A stretch of DNA of 64,000 bases from Prescottella defluvii (lineage in GTDB: Bacteria > Actinomycetota > Actinomycetes > Mycobacteriales > Mycobacteriaceae), in assembly GCF_000738775.1 (NCBI RefSeq), contig NZ_JPOC01000051.1, forward strand, positions 62,001 to 126,000, written 5' to 3'. How positions within the stretch are numbered: the first letter of the stretch is position 1; each line of letters starts with the position of its first letter. The notes beneath the pieces are model-generated. The model searched no databases. It was not told the origin of the DNA and saw only the letters and a list, made by a program, of their open reading frames with translations. Made by a program: the position numbers and the translations under genes. This document shows, piece after piece, positions 36,680 to 45,536 of this stretch.

Positions 36680-38011
36680 ATGCACGAGCGACCGGCGGAT
36701 CGACGCCTGTGGACCTGGGTGGTCCTCCTCGGCTTCACGGGCCAGTTGGCCTGGACGGTCGAGAACATGTACCTCAACGTGTTCGTCTACGACACGATCA
36801 CCGATTCGCCGACGGCGCTGGCGACCCTCGTCGCGACGAGTGCCGTCGCCGCGACGATCGCGACGCTGCTCGCCGGAGCGGCGTCGGACCGCACCGGCCG
36901 GCGTCGCGAATTCATCGCAGCGGGCTACGTGCTGTGGGGTGCGTGCACCGCAGGGTTCGGTCTGGTCAGCGTCGACGCCGCCGCGTCGCTGCTGCCGATG
37001 TTCGACGCGGTGGCGGTCGCGATCGTCGCCATCGTCCTGCTCGACTGCGTCATGAGCATCCTCGGTTCGACCGCCAACGACGCGGCCTTCAACGCGTGGG
37101 TCACCGACTCCACCCACCCCGGGAACCGCGGCCGGGTCGACGGCGTGCTCGCCACGATGCCCCTGCTCGCGATGCTGCTGGTCTTCGGCGCCCTCGACCC
37201 GATGACCAAGGGCGGCCACTGGACCCTGTTCTTCTCGATCATCGGCGGAGTGACCGCGCTGGTCGGCGTCGTCGCGTGGGTCGGACTGCGCGAGCCGCGG
37301 CGGCCCCGGCCGGGCGGCACCTACCTGTCGTCGGTCCTGCACGGCCTGCGGCCGAGCACCGCCCGCGCGCACCCCCGGTTGTACCTGGCACTGCTGGCGT
37401 GGGCGATCCTCGGCACGAGCACACAGGTGTTCCTGCCGTACCTGATCATCTACGTCCAGCGGTACCTCGACATCGACGGCTACGCCGTCGTGCTCGCCTC
37501 GGTCCTGGTGGGTGCGGCGGTGATCAGTGTTCTCGGCGGGCGGGTACTCGACCGGGTGGGCCCGTCCCGGGCGATCCTGCCGATCTCCGCGATCTACGCA
37601 CTCGGGTTGCTCCTGATGTTCCCGGCGCGCGGCATGCTCGCGGTCATCGGCGCCGGAGTCGTGATGATGTCGGGATTCATGCTCGGCGTCGCCGCCCTCT
37701 CCGCGACCGTCCGCAATCTCACGCCACCCGACCGAGCCGGACAGGTGCAGGGGCTGCGGATGATCTCCGCCGTCCTCGTCCCGATGGTGATCGGTCCGTT
37801 CCTCGGTGCAGCCGTGATCGCCGGTGCCGACGAGACGTTCGTCGACCTGGGTGTGGTGAAGCAGGTGCCGACACCGTGGATCTTCCCGGCCGCCGCGATC
37901 GTCGTGGCGCTGATCGTCATTCCCGTCGTGTTGCTGCGGACCACAGGGTCGGCAGGGTCGGCGGGGTCCGCAACGACGTCCACCTCGCAGCCTTTGGAGC
38001 CCACCTCGTGA
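36680..38011 (+). CDS. MFS transporter, probable sugar or glycoside importer
   Basis: A 443-residue major facilitator with 12 predicted membrane helices. The loop between helices 2 and 3 shows AGAASDRTGRRREFIAAGY (the GXXXDRXGRR motif) and the second half repeats it as LGGRVLDRVGPSRAI. FGALDPMTKGGHWTLFFSIIGG and the early WTVENMYLNVFVYD resemble glycoside/sugar symporters rather than drug pumps. Its stop overlaps the GTG start of the glycoside hydrolase gene by 4 bases (GTGA), so the two are translated together, which suggests that it brings in the substrate of that enzyme. The substrate is not known. Confidence 0.85.
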   Translation: MHERPADRRLWTWVVLLGFTGQLAWTVENMYLNVFVYDTITDSPTALATLVATSAVAATIATLLAGAASDRTGRRREFIAAGYVLWGACTAGFGLVSVDAAASLLPMFDAVAVAIVAIVLLDCVMSILGSTANDAAFNAWVTDSTHPGNRGRVDGVLATMPLLAMLLVFGALDPMTKGGHWTLFFSIIGGVTALVGVVAWVGLREPRRPRPGGTYLSSVLHGLRPSTARAHPRLYLALLAWAILGTSTQVFLPYLIIYVQRYLDIDGYAVVLASVLVGAAVISVLGGRVLDRVGPSRAILPISAIYALGLLLMFPARGMLAVIGAGVVMMSGFMLGVAALSATVRNLTPPDRAGQVQGLRMISAVLVPMVIGPFLGAAVIAGADETFVDLGVVKQVPTPWIFPAAAIVVALIVIPVVLLRTTGSAGSAGSATTSTSQPLEPTS

Positions 38012-40800
38012 TCACCCCGTGGGGCGATGCCCTCGACCCCGACAACGTGCTGCCCGAGTATCCGCGCCCGCAACTCGTGCGCGATTCGTACCTCAACCTC
38101 AACGGCCGGTGGGACCACGCCTTCACCGGGTCCGAGGTCGCCGATCGGCCCCGCCGGTGGGACGGGGAGATCGTGGTGCCCTTCTCCCCGGAGGCGCCGT
38201 TGTCGGGGGTGAACCGCACCCTGCGACCCGACGAGGCGCTCTGGTACCGCCGCGCCTTCGCACTGCCCGAGGGCTTCGTCCGCGACCGGGTGCTGCTGCA
38301 CTTCGGTGCGGTCGACCAGGACTGCGAGGTCTGGGTCGACGACTCCCCCGTCGGCGGGCATCGCGGCGGCTACCTGCCGTTCACGCTCGACATCACCGAC
38401 GCGCTCGACAGCGGGGGCACCCACGAACTCGTCGTCCGGGTCCGCGACGTCACCGACACGTCCTGGCGCAGCCGCGGTAAGCAGAAACTCGATCGTGGCG
38501 GGATCTGGTACACCCCCCAGTCGGGGATCTGGCAGACCGTCTGGCTCGAGTCGGTCCCGCGCCGGTGGATCGACCGACTCGAGCTCGTCCCGCACCTGGA
38601 CACCGGCGAGGTCGAGATCTGTGTGGTGCCCGGTCACGCAGGCGAGGACACCGCTGTCGTCGCAGTCCGCGCCGACGGTCGCGACCTCGTCTCCGGGAGC
38701 CTCCCCGTCGGTGTCCCGACCCGGCTGCGGCTCGGCGACGACGTCCGCCGGTGGTCGCCGGAGGACCCGTTCCTCTACGACGTGGAGGTGAGGCTCGACG
38801 ACGATCGCGTCACCAGCTACGTCGGGATGCGCTCGTTCGGGATCGGGCCCGACGCGTCCGGCCGCACCCGACTGCTGCTCAACGGCGAGCCCTACCTGCA
38901 CGCGGGACTCCTCGACCAGGGCTACTGGCCCGACGGTCTCTACACCGCGCCGTCGGACGAGGCCTTCGTCCACGACATCCGCACGGCCAAGGAGCTCGGT
39001 TTCACGATGCTGCGCAAGCACATCAAGATCGAGCCGCTGCGCTGGTACCACCACTGCGACCGGCTGGGGATGCTCGTCTGGCAGGACATGGTCAACGGTG
39101 GCCGCAGCTATCGGTCCGCCGTCGTCACGGCTCCGGTGCTGCTGCCCGTGAAGCTCGACGACGACCGGTACTCCGCGTTCGGACGCCAGGACGCCGAAGG
39201 CCGCGCCGAGTTCCTCGCCGAACTCGACGCGACGGTCGCGCTGCTGCGTTCGGTTCCGAGCGTCGCGGCGTGGGTGCCGTTCAACGAGGGGTGGGGGCAG
39301 TTCGACGCCACCGCGGCCGCCGCACGAGTGAAGGAACTCGACCCGAGCAGGCTGGTGGACCACGCGAGCGGCTGGCACGACCAGGGCGGCGGTGACATGG
39401 CGAGTCGGCACGTCTACTTCCGGCCGTACCGGCTCTCCCGCGCCGACGCCGCCGACCCTCGGGCCGCCGTGCTCTCCGAGTACGGGGGCTACTCCCATCG
39501 GGTGCCGGGGCACGTCTGGAACGACGAGGAGTTCGGCTACCGCAAGTACACCGACCGCGGATCGTTCGAACGAGCGTTCCTCCGCCTGCAGCACGCGCAG
39601 GTCGGGCCCGCCGTCGAACGGGGCCTGACGGCGTTCGTCTACACCCAGCTCGCCGACGTCGAGGACGAGACCAACGGCCTGATGACCTACGACCGCCGGG
39701 TGCTGAAGGTGGACACCGAGGCGGTCCGCGCCTCGAATCGGCGTCTGCGTCAGCGGCACGACCACGCCACCGGCGGACCCGCGCTGCCCCTCGCCGTGCG
39801 GGAACGCGAGGTCACCGCGCCGGTCTCCCTGACCCTGCCCGACGGACACCTCAACCCCGCGGCCGTCGGCTGGACGCGCACGCCCGTGATCACCACCGAC
39901 CGGGTCGGTCGCGGCCGAATCGGCAAGAGCCGCAACAAGCGCTGGGAGTACTGGGCGGTGACCACGCCGACCCACGTGGTCGCGCTCGTGGTCTCCGACA
40001 TCGACTACGCCGCCGTGCACGGCATCTGGCTGCTCGACCGGGCCACCGGTCGGACCGTCTCGTACGACGCCATCGGCATCGGCGGCGGCAGCGCGACCCT
40101 GCCCGGCACCCTCGGAGCCGCTCCGGTGCGCGCCCGCACCCGCGCGCTGCGGATCGACATCGACGAGGTCGCCGGCGGAACCCGGCTCCGGGCCCGCGGG
40201 AAGCGGGTGGAGATCGACGTGATCGCGCACCGGCCCGACGGGCACGAGTGCCTCGGCGTCGTCGTCCCCTGGTCGGACACGCTCTTCCAGTACACGGTCA
40301 AGGACGTCGCACGGCCCGCAACCGGCACGATCCGCGTCGACGGCGTCGCCGCGGTCGTCCCGGACGGCGAGTCCTGGGCGACCCTCGACCACGGTCGCGG
40401 CCGATGGCCGTACGCGGTGCGCTGGAACTGGGGTGCCGGCTCCGGCCGCACCGACGGCAAGGTGATCGGCATCCAGGTCGGTGGCAAGTGGACCGACGGC
40501 ACCGGATCGGTGGAGAACGCGCTGGTCGTCGACGGTCACCTGTCGAAGATCAGCGAGGAACTGGTCTGGACCTACGACCGCGACGACTGGATGGCGCCGT
40601 GGCGCGTCACCGGCGACACCGTCGACCTGACCTTCACCCCGTTCCACCTGAAGGAGTCCGTCACCGACCTGAAGGTCTTCTCCGCACGGACCCACCAGTG
40701 CTTCGGCCACTGGTCGGGCAAGGTTCAGGACGACACGGGTGCCTGGGTACGCGCCGACGACCTCGTCGGCTGGGCCGAGGACGTCCACAACCGCTGGTGA
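38008..40800 (+). CDS. Glycoside hydrolase family 2 fused to a DUF2804 domain
   Basis: A 930-residue cytoplasmic protein (no signal peptide). Residues about 1-590 are a GH2 enzyme: the sugar-binding domain (SYLNLNGRWDHAF, LWYRRAF, GAVDQDCEVWVDD), an immunoglobulin-like domain, and the TIM barrel with acid/base Glu427 in VPFNEGWGQFD and nucleophile Glu491 in VLSEYGGYSH. Residues about 595-925 are a complete DUF2804 domain (GRIGKSRNKRWEYWAV, DIDYAAVHGIWLLDR, GGKWTDGTGSVENALVVDG, WMAPWRV, VDLTFTPFHLKE). I know these two only as separate proteins. There is no stop or frameshift at the join and both halves have the same codon bias. GTG 38008 follows GGAG and overlaps the transporter stop. The sugar is unknown. 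Confidence 0.9.
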   Translation: MITPWGDALDPDNVLPEYPRPQLVRDSYLNLNGRWDHAFTGSEVADRPRRWDGEIVVPFSPEAPLSGVNRTLRPDEALWYRRAFALPEGFVRDRVLLHFGAVDQDCEVWVDDSPVGGHRGGYLPFTLDITDALDSGGTHELVVRVRDVTDTSWRSRGKQKLDRGGIWYTPQSGIWQTVWLESVPRRWIDRLELVPHLDTGEVEICVVPGHAGEDTAVVAVRADGRDLVSGSLPVGVPTRLRLGDDVRRWSPEDPFLYDVEVRLDDDRVTSYVGMRSFGIGPDASGRTRLLLNGEPYLHAGLLDQGYWPDGLYTAPSDEAFVHDIRTAKELGFTMLRKHIKIEPLRWYHHCDRLGMLVWQDMVNGGRSYRSAVVTAPVLLPVKLDDDRYSAFGRQDAEGRAEFLAELDATVALLRSVPSVAAWVPFNEGWGQFDATAAAARVKELDPSRLVDHASGWHDQGGGDMASRHVYFRPYRLSRADAADPRAAVLSEYGGYSHRVPGHVWNDEEFGYRKYTDRGSFERAFLRLQHAQVGPAVERGLTAFVYTQLADVEDETNGLMTYDRRVLKVDTEAVRASNRRLRQRHDHATGGPALPLAVREREVTAPVSLTLPDGHLNPAAVGWTRTPVITTDRVGRGRIGKSRNKRWEYWAVTTPTHVVALVVSDIDYAAVHGIWLLDRATGRTVSYDAIGIGGGSATLPGTLGAAPVRARTRALRIDIDEVAGGTRLRARGKRVEIDVIAHRPDGHECLGVVVPWSDTLFQYTVKDVARPATGTIRVDGVAAVVPDGESWATLDHGRGRWPYAVRWNWGAGSGRTDGKVIGIQVGGKWTDGTGSVENALVVDGHLSKISEELVWTYDRDDWMAPWRVTGDTVDLTFTPFHLKESVTDLKVFSARTHQCFGHWSGKVQDDTGAWVRADDLVGWAEDVHNRW

Positions 40801-40816
40801 GCGGCCAGGCCGCCGA

Positions 40817-42328
40817 TCAGGATCCGTTCAACGCCCGCTCCGCCGCCGGCAGTGCCCGCTCCCGGTCGCCCGCGACGAGCCCGATCCGGGTCCGCCGGTC
40901 GAGCAGGTCGTCGACGTCGAGGGCACCCTCGTGGCTCACCGCGAACGCCAGTTCCGCGTGCGTGACGTCGATCCCCTCGGCGATCGGTGTGAGTGCGCCG
41001 GCCTCCGCCACCAGGCCCGCCTCGCTGCCGTACCGGGCGACCAGCGACGCCGGCAGGCTGCGGGGGGCGGTGCGGGAGGCACCAACCGCCGGCAGATCGG
41101 TCGTCACACACCCGCGCGCGGTCAGGCCACCCGCCGCGATCGCGGCATCCACGGCGTCCTCCGCCATCTTCCGGTAGGTGGTGAGCTTGCCGCCGACCAC
41201 GCTGACGACGCCGTTCGACGAGCGCAGCACCGCGTGGTTGCGGGACAGGTCCGCGGTCTTCCCCTCGCCGCTGTCGAGCAGTGGGCGCAGACCCGCGAAC
41301 GTGCCGAGGACGTCGGCACGCGTCAATGGGGTCGCCAGGGCCGTGTTCACGGTGTCGAGCAGGAAGTCGATCTCGCCGTCGGACGCGGTCGGCACGTCCG
41401 GCAGCGGACCGTCGACGGCCTCGTCGGTGAGGCCCAGGTACACCCGGCCCAACTGCGCCGGCAGCGCGAACACGAATCGGTTGGTCTCACCCGGAATGGG
41501 GACCGTGAGCGCCGCAGTGGGATTGCCGAGCAGTTCGGCGGGCAGCACCAGATGCGTGCCGCGGCTGGGCTTGAGCCGGATGTCCGGGTCGACCTGCCCG
41601 GCCCAGACGCCGGCCGCATTGACGACCGACCGGGCGCGGATCGTCACCTCCTCGCCGGTGATCTCGTCCCGCAGGCGCGCCGACTCGCCGGTCACGTCGT
41701 ACGCCCCGACCCGGGTCAGCACCGACGCACCGTGGGCGGCCGCGGTCCGCGCGAGCGCCACCACGAGTCGAGCGTCGTCGACCAGCTGCCCGTCGAACGC
41801 CAGCAGACCGCCCCGCAGTCCCTCGCGGCGGACGGCGGGGGCGAGCTGGGCCACGCGATCCGCCCCGACCCGGCGCGACCGCGGCAGCACCGCCGCCGGC
41901 GTGCGGGCGGTGATCCGCAGTGCGTCACCGGCCAGGAAGCCCGTCCGGACCAGGGACTTCTCGAAGAAGCTCACCGACGGCAGCAGCGGCACCAGCTGCG
42001 GCAGGGCCCACACCAGGTGCGGTGCGGTGCGCGTCATGAGGATCCCGCGCTCGACGGCGCTCTCCCGCGCGATCCCGACGTTGCCGGACGCCAGGTACCG
42101 CAGACCACCGTGCGCGAGCTTCGAACTCCACCGGCTGGTACCGAACGCCAGGTCGTGCTTGTCCACCAGCACCGTGCGCAGGCCGCGCGAGGCGGCATCG
42201 AGCGCCGTGCCGACACCGGTGATGCCGCCACCGATCACCAGGACGTCGACGACCTCGCCGTCCCCGAGATCGGAGAGTTCCCGACTGCGGCGCTGTGCGT
42301 TGAGCGCGGACCGCGAATTGTCCTGCAC
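40817..42328 (-). CDS. glpD: Glycerol-3-phosphate dehydrogenase (FAD, aerobic)
   Basis: A 503-residue FAD enzyme that oxidises glycerol 3-phosphate to dihydroxyacetone phosphate and feeds electrons to quinone. VLVIGGGITGVGTALDAASRGL is the ADP-binding motif; SRWSSKLAHGGLRYL is the GlpD signature; NAAGVWAGQV, GLRPLLDSG and VVGGKLTTYRKMAEDAV follow; the C-terminal helical domain ends near residue 500. GTG 42328 is preceded by AGGAGG at a 4-base spacing. It lies 27 bp after tetR on the same strand and may be cotranscribed with it. The M. tuberculosis glpD1 region has the same order. Confidence 0.94.
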   Translation of the reverse strand: MQDNSRSALNAQRRSRELSDLGDGEVVDVLVIGGGITGVGTALDAASRGLRTVLVDKHDLAFGTSRWSSKLAHGGLRYLASGNVGIARESAVERGILMTRTAPHLVWALPQLVPLLPSVSFFEKSLVRTGFLAGDALRITARTPAAVLPRSRRVGADRVAQLAPAVRREGLRGGLLAFDGQLVDDARLVVALARTAAAHGASVLTRVGAYDVTGESARLRDEITGEEVTIRARSVVNAAGVWAGQVDPDIRLKPSRGTHLVLPAELLGNPTAALTVPIPGETNRFVFALPAQLGRVYLGLTDEAVDGPLPDVPTASDGEIDFLLDTVNTALATPLTRADVLGTFAGLRPLLDSGEGKTADLSRNHAVLRSSNGVVSVVGGKLTTYRKMAEDAVDAAIAAGGLTARGCVTTDLPAVGASRTAPRSLPASLVARYGSEAGLVAEAGALTPIAEGIDVTHAELAFAVSHEGALDVDDLLDRRTRIGLVAGDRERALPAAERALNGS

Positions 42329-42355
42329 TGTTCCTCCTGGAAGTGGGATCGGTGG

Positions 42356-42964
42356 TCAGAGCACCGGTCGGGGCGCGAGATAGGAGTCGACGGCGACCCG
42401 TAGTTCGTCGACGAGCGCGGGCGGGGGCAGCAGTTCGGCGGCCATCCGCGCCGACTGGACCGCCGACTGGACGATGAGCAGGACCATCGTCGCCATGTGC
42501 ACCGGATCCGCGACGCGAATCGAACCGTCGTGCTGTCCGGCGGCGACGGCGGCGGCGACCACCTCGACGATGGCCCGCTGACTCGCCCCGAGCCGGTCGA
42601 CGACGTAGGTCATGAGCATGTCCGGGTCCGAACGCAGGATCTTCACGAACAGGGGGTGCTCGCGCATCTCCGTCGCGACGTCGACGACGGCCCGCACGAG
42701 TTGGACGCGGGCGGGGGCGTCCCCGGTCATCGCGGGGATCGCGGTGCGGATCTCGCGGGTCAGGAGGTCGGCGACGACGGCCCGGGTGTCCGGCCAGCGC
42801 CGGTACACGGTGGGCCGGCTCACGCCGGCGCGGCGGGCGACCTCGGCGAGCGTCGTCCGCCGGATCCCGAACTCGAGCACACACGAGCGGGCCGCGTCGA
42901 GGATCTGGTCGTCGACGCTCGGAGATTCCCCGGCAGATCCGGAAACTTCGTTACAGATAGACAT
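42356..42964 (-). CDS. TetR-family transcriptional regulator
   Basis: A 202-residue repressor. The helix-turn-helix is at about 18-62: ILDAARSCVLEFGIRRTTLAEVARRAGVSRPTVYRRWPDTRAVVADLL. The C-terminal helical domain (about 70-200) binds a ligand that cannot be guessed. It sits between glpD (same strand, downstream) and the AGPS-like gene (divergent, 20 bp away), so it probably controls both. Start ATG 42964 is the first Met of the conserved part. Confidence 0.92.
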   Translation of the reverse strand: MSICNEVSGSAGESPSVDDQILDAARSCVLEFGIRRTTLAEVARRAGVSRPTVYRRWPDTRAVVADLLTREIRTAIPAMTGDAPARVQLVRAVVDVATEMREHPLFVKILRSDPDMLMTYVVDRLGASQRAIVEVVAAAVAAGQHDGSIRVADPVHMATMVLLIVQSAVQSARMAAELLPPPALVDELRVAVDSYLAPRPVL

Positions 42965-42984
42965 CGTATGTAACACTGTAACGC
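42965..42984. promoter_or_regulatory. Candidate TetR operator between tetR and the AGPS-like gene
   Basis: The 20-bp gap holds TGTAAC twice (42969-42974 and 42977-42982); with flanks it reads as an imperfect palindrome around ACACTGT. TACAGT (minus strand, 42980-42975) could be the tetR -10. Both starts lie against the element, so one bound dimer would block both genes. Confidence 0.45.
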
Positions 42985-44613
42985 ATGTCCGATGCCTTCG
43001 TGCCCGAAGTCCCCGCCACCACCGCACCCACCATGGAGTGGGACGCCTGGGGTGTCGCCGAGTCCCGCCGACACCTGTCACCGCAGATCACGACCCTGCT
43101 GCAGCAGGCACTCGGGGTCGCCGTCGAACAGGCGGCGCCGCCCACCGAATCCGACGTGACGCTGCGTGAGAGCACCCTCGGCCACGCCCTCGTCGCCGCG
43201 CTCCGCGAACTCCTCGGCGCCGGCCACGTCCGCACCGACACCGCATCCCGCCTGCGGCACGCGGGCGGCAAGAGCACCCCGGACCTGCTGCGCCGCAAGG
43301 CCACCGACCCGCAGGATGCCCCCGACGCGGTACTGCTGCCCGGCTCGCACGAAGAGGTGCTGGCCCTGCTGCGGTTCTGCGCGGCAGAGGGCGTCGCGGT
43401 GGTCCCGTTCGGCGGTGGCACCAGCGTCGTCGGCGGCGTCGACCCCGCCCGCGGACGGTTCCACTCCGTCGTCGCGCTCGACCTGCAGCGCCTGAACGCG
43501 CTCACCGACCTGGATCCGGTGTCCGGCGTCGCGACGCTGCAGGCCGGACTCACCGGCCCTCAGGCGGAGCAGGTCCTCGGCGAGCACGGCTTCTCGCTCG
43601 GCCACTTCCCGCAGAGCTTCCAGTTCGCCACGATCGGCGGATTCGCCGCGACGCGGTCGTCGGGGCAGGCATCCGCCGGCTACGGCCGCTTCGACGACAT
43701 GGTCGAGTGGCTGCGTGTCGCGACCCCGTCCGGCACCCTCGACCTGGGCCGCGGACCCGCATCGGCCGCCGGGCCCGACCTGCGCGAGCTGTTCGTCGGC
43801 TCCGAGGGCACCCTCGGCATCATCACCGAGGTGGGCCTGCGCGTGCACCCAGTCCCCGAACGCACCGCCTACCAGGCCTGGTCGTTCCCCGACTTCGAGA
43901 CCGGCGCGGCCGCGCTGCGCGCGGTCGTGCAGTCCGGGTCCGCACCCACCGTCATGCGCCTGTCCGACGAGGCCGAGACCGGCATCAACCTCGCGCTGGC
44001 CGGGGACATCGGCGGCGACAGCCCCGCCGCGGGCTGCCTCGCGATCACCACCTTCGAGGGCACCGACGCCCACGTCGAGGCCCGCTACGCCGAGGCGACG
44101 GCACTGCTCGCCGCCTCGGGCGGCACGGCACTGGGCGAAGGGCCGGCACGGTCCTGGGAGCACGGCCGCTTCGACGCGCCCTACCTGCGCGACGCTCTGC
44201 TCAACGCCGGCGCGATCGCCGAGACCCTCGAAACCGCCACGCGCTGGTCCAATCTCGCGAACCTGCGCACCGCGGTCACCGCCGCACTCACCGAATCGCT
44301 TGCCGCACAAGGCACCAACGCCCTGGTGATGTGCCACATCTCGCACACCTACCCCACCGGCGCGTCGTTGTACTTCACCGTGGTGTGCGCGCAGGCCGAC
44401 GACCCGCTGGCACAGTGGGCCGTCGCCAAGCGCGCCGCAGGTGACGCGATCATGGCCGCGGGCGGCACCATCACCCACCACCACGCGGTGGGCCGCGACC
44501 ACCGGCCGTGGATGGAGACCGAGGTCGGCCCGCTGGGTGCGCGCGTCCTGCGGGCGGTCAAGGACGCAATCGACCCCGCCGGAATCCTCAACCCTGGCAA
44601 GCTCATCCCATGA
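42985..44613 (+). CDS. FAD-binding oxidase, alkyl-dihydroxyacetonephosphate-synthase-like
   Basis: A 542-residue vanillyl-alcohol-oxidase-family flavoprotein closest in build to alkyl-DHAP synthase (AGPS). The PP-loop VVPFGGGTSVVGGVD (about 134-148) holds FAD; FPQSFQFATIGGFAATRSSGQASAGYGRFDDMV and GSEGTLGIITEVGLRVHPVPE are family signatures; the AGPS-type HHHAVGRDHRPWMETEVG motif is near residue 494. AGPS swaps the acyl group of acyl-DHAP for a fatty alcohol, the first ether-lipid step; in actinobacteria the true reaction is not established. Neighbours glpD and a lipid kinase fit glycerolipid metabolism. Its ATGA overlaps the kinase start. Confidence 0.85.
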   Translation: MSDAFVPEVPATTAPTMEWDAWGVAESRRHLSPQITTLLQQALGVAVEQAAPPTESDVTLRESTLGHALVAALRELLGAGHVRTDTASRLRHAGGKSTPDLLRRKATDPQDAPDAVLLPGSHEEVLALLRFCAAEGVAVVPFGGGTSVVGGVDPARGRFHSVVALDLQRLNALTDLDPVSGVATLQAGLTGPQAEQVLGEHGFSLGHFPQSFQFATIGGFAATRSSGQASAGYGRFDDMVEWLRVATPSGTLDLGRGPASAAGPDLRELFVGSEGTLGIITEVGLRVHPVPERTAYQAWSFPDFETGAAALRAVVQSGSAPTVMRLSDEAETGINLALAGDIGGDSPAAGCLAITTFEGTDAHVEARYAEATALLAASGGTALGEGPARSWEHGRFDAPYLRDALLNAGAIAETLETATRWSNLANLRTAVTAALTESLAAQGTNALVMCHISHTYPTGASLYFTVVCAQADDPLAQWAVAKRAAGDAIMAAGGTITHHHAVGRDHRPWMETEVGPLGARVLRAVKDAIDPAGILNPGKLIP

Positions 44614-45533
44614 CGAAATCGGTCACGGTTCTGACCAATCCCGCCGCCGGCAGCGGCCACGCCCCCTGGGCGTCGGCCGCCGCCGTCGCCCGGTTGCGGG
44701 AACGCGACGTCACGGTCACCGAGATCGAGGGCAGCTCCGCGGACGAGGCACTGGAGATGGCCCGCAAGGCCGTCGCCGAGGGCACCGACGCGCTCGTCGC
44801 CGCGGGCGGCGACGGACTGGTCAACATCGCGTGGCAGGCGTTGGCGCAGAGCGGGACTCCGCTGGGCATCGTCCCCGGCGGTACCGGCAACGACCATGCG
44901 CGGCTGTTCCACATCCCGGTCGACGACCCGGTGAAGGCCGCCGACATCATCGCCACGGGCGACGTCGCGACCGTCGACCTGGCGCGGGCCGGCGACCGCT
45001 GGTTCGGCACCGTGCTGTCGAGCGGCTTCGACGCTCTCGTCACCGATCGCGCCAACCGGATGCGGTGGCCCAAGGGCCCGATGCGCTACAACTTCGCGAT
45101 GGTCGTCGAACTGGCGAAGCTCGAGCCGATCCCCTACCGGATCGTGCTCGACGACCGCACGATCGAACTCGACGCGACGATGGTCTCGGTCGGCAACGGC
45201 ACCTCCTACGGCGGCGGCATGCTCATCACGCCGAACGCGAAGCTCGACGACGGCCTGCTCGACGTCACGGTCGTGAAGTCGGGCGGACGGTTCAAACTGG
45301 TGCGCCTGTTCCCCACCGTCTACAAGGGCACCCACGTCGACCTCGACGAGGTGGAGACCTACCGCACCCGCACGCTCCGACTCGAAGCACCGGTGCCGGG
45401 TTCCTCCACAGGTTCCGCTCGCGCCACACCGGTCACGTCGTACGCGGACGGTGAGTTCGTCGGGCAGTTGCCGCTCGACATCGAAGCCGTCCCCGGTGCC
45501 GGACGGGTCATCGTCGGCGCCCCGCTCGGCTAG
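44610..45533 (+). CDS. Diacylglycerol kinase-family lipid kinase (Rv2252-type)
   Basis: A 307-residue lipid kinase of the DgkB/YegS type. It begins VTVLTNPAAGSGHAPWASA, with the nucleotide motif LVAAGGDGLVNIAWQAL and GIVPGGTGNDHARLF (GGDG and GTGND), then the C-terminal beta-sandwich (SVGNGTSYGGGMLITPNAKLDDGLLDVTV). It phosphorylates a diacylglycerol or related lipid; in M. tuberculosis the orthologous locus has been linked to phosphatidylinositol mannoside synthesis. Its ATG overlaps the stop of the AGPS-like gene by 4 bases, so the two are made together. Confidence 0.9.
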   Translation: MTKSVTVLTNPAAGSGHAPWASAAAVARLRERDVTVTEIEGSSADEALEMARKAVAEGTDALVAAGGDGLVNIAWQALAQSGTPLGIVPGGTGNDHARLFHIPVDDPVKAADIIATGDVATVDLARAGDRWFGTVLSSGFDALVTDRANRMRWPKGPMRYNFAMVVELAKLEPIPYRIVLDDRTIELDATMVSVGNGTSYGGGMLITPNAKLDDGLLDVTVVKSGGRFKLVRLFPTVYKGTHVDLDEVETYRTRTLRLEAPVPGSSTGSARATPVTSYADGEFVGQLPLDIEAVPGAGRVIVGAPLG

Positions 45534-45536
45534 GGG

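Noticed and set aside
37594-40788. Open frame of 1064 codons on the minus strand opposite the GH2 fusion gene
   Set aside because: Antisense shadow of the GH2-DUF2804 gene caused by GC-rich codon positions; composition is not protein-like.
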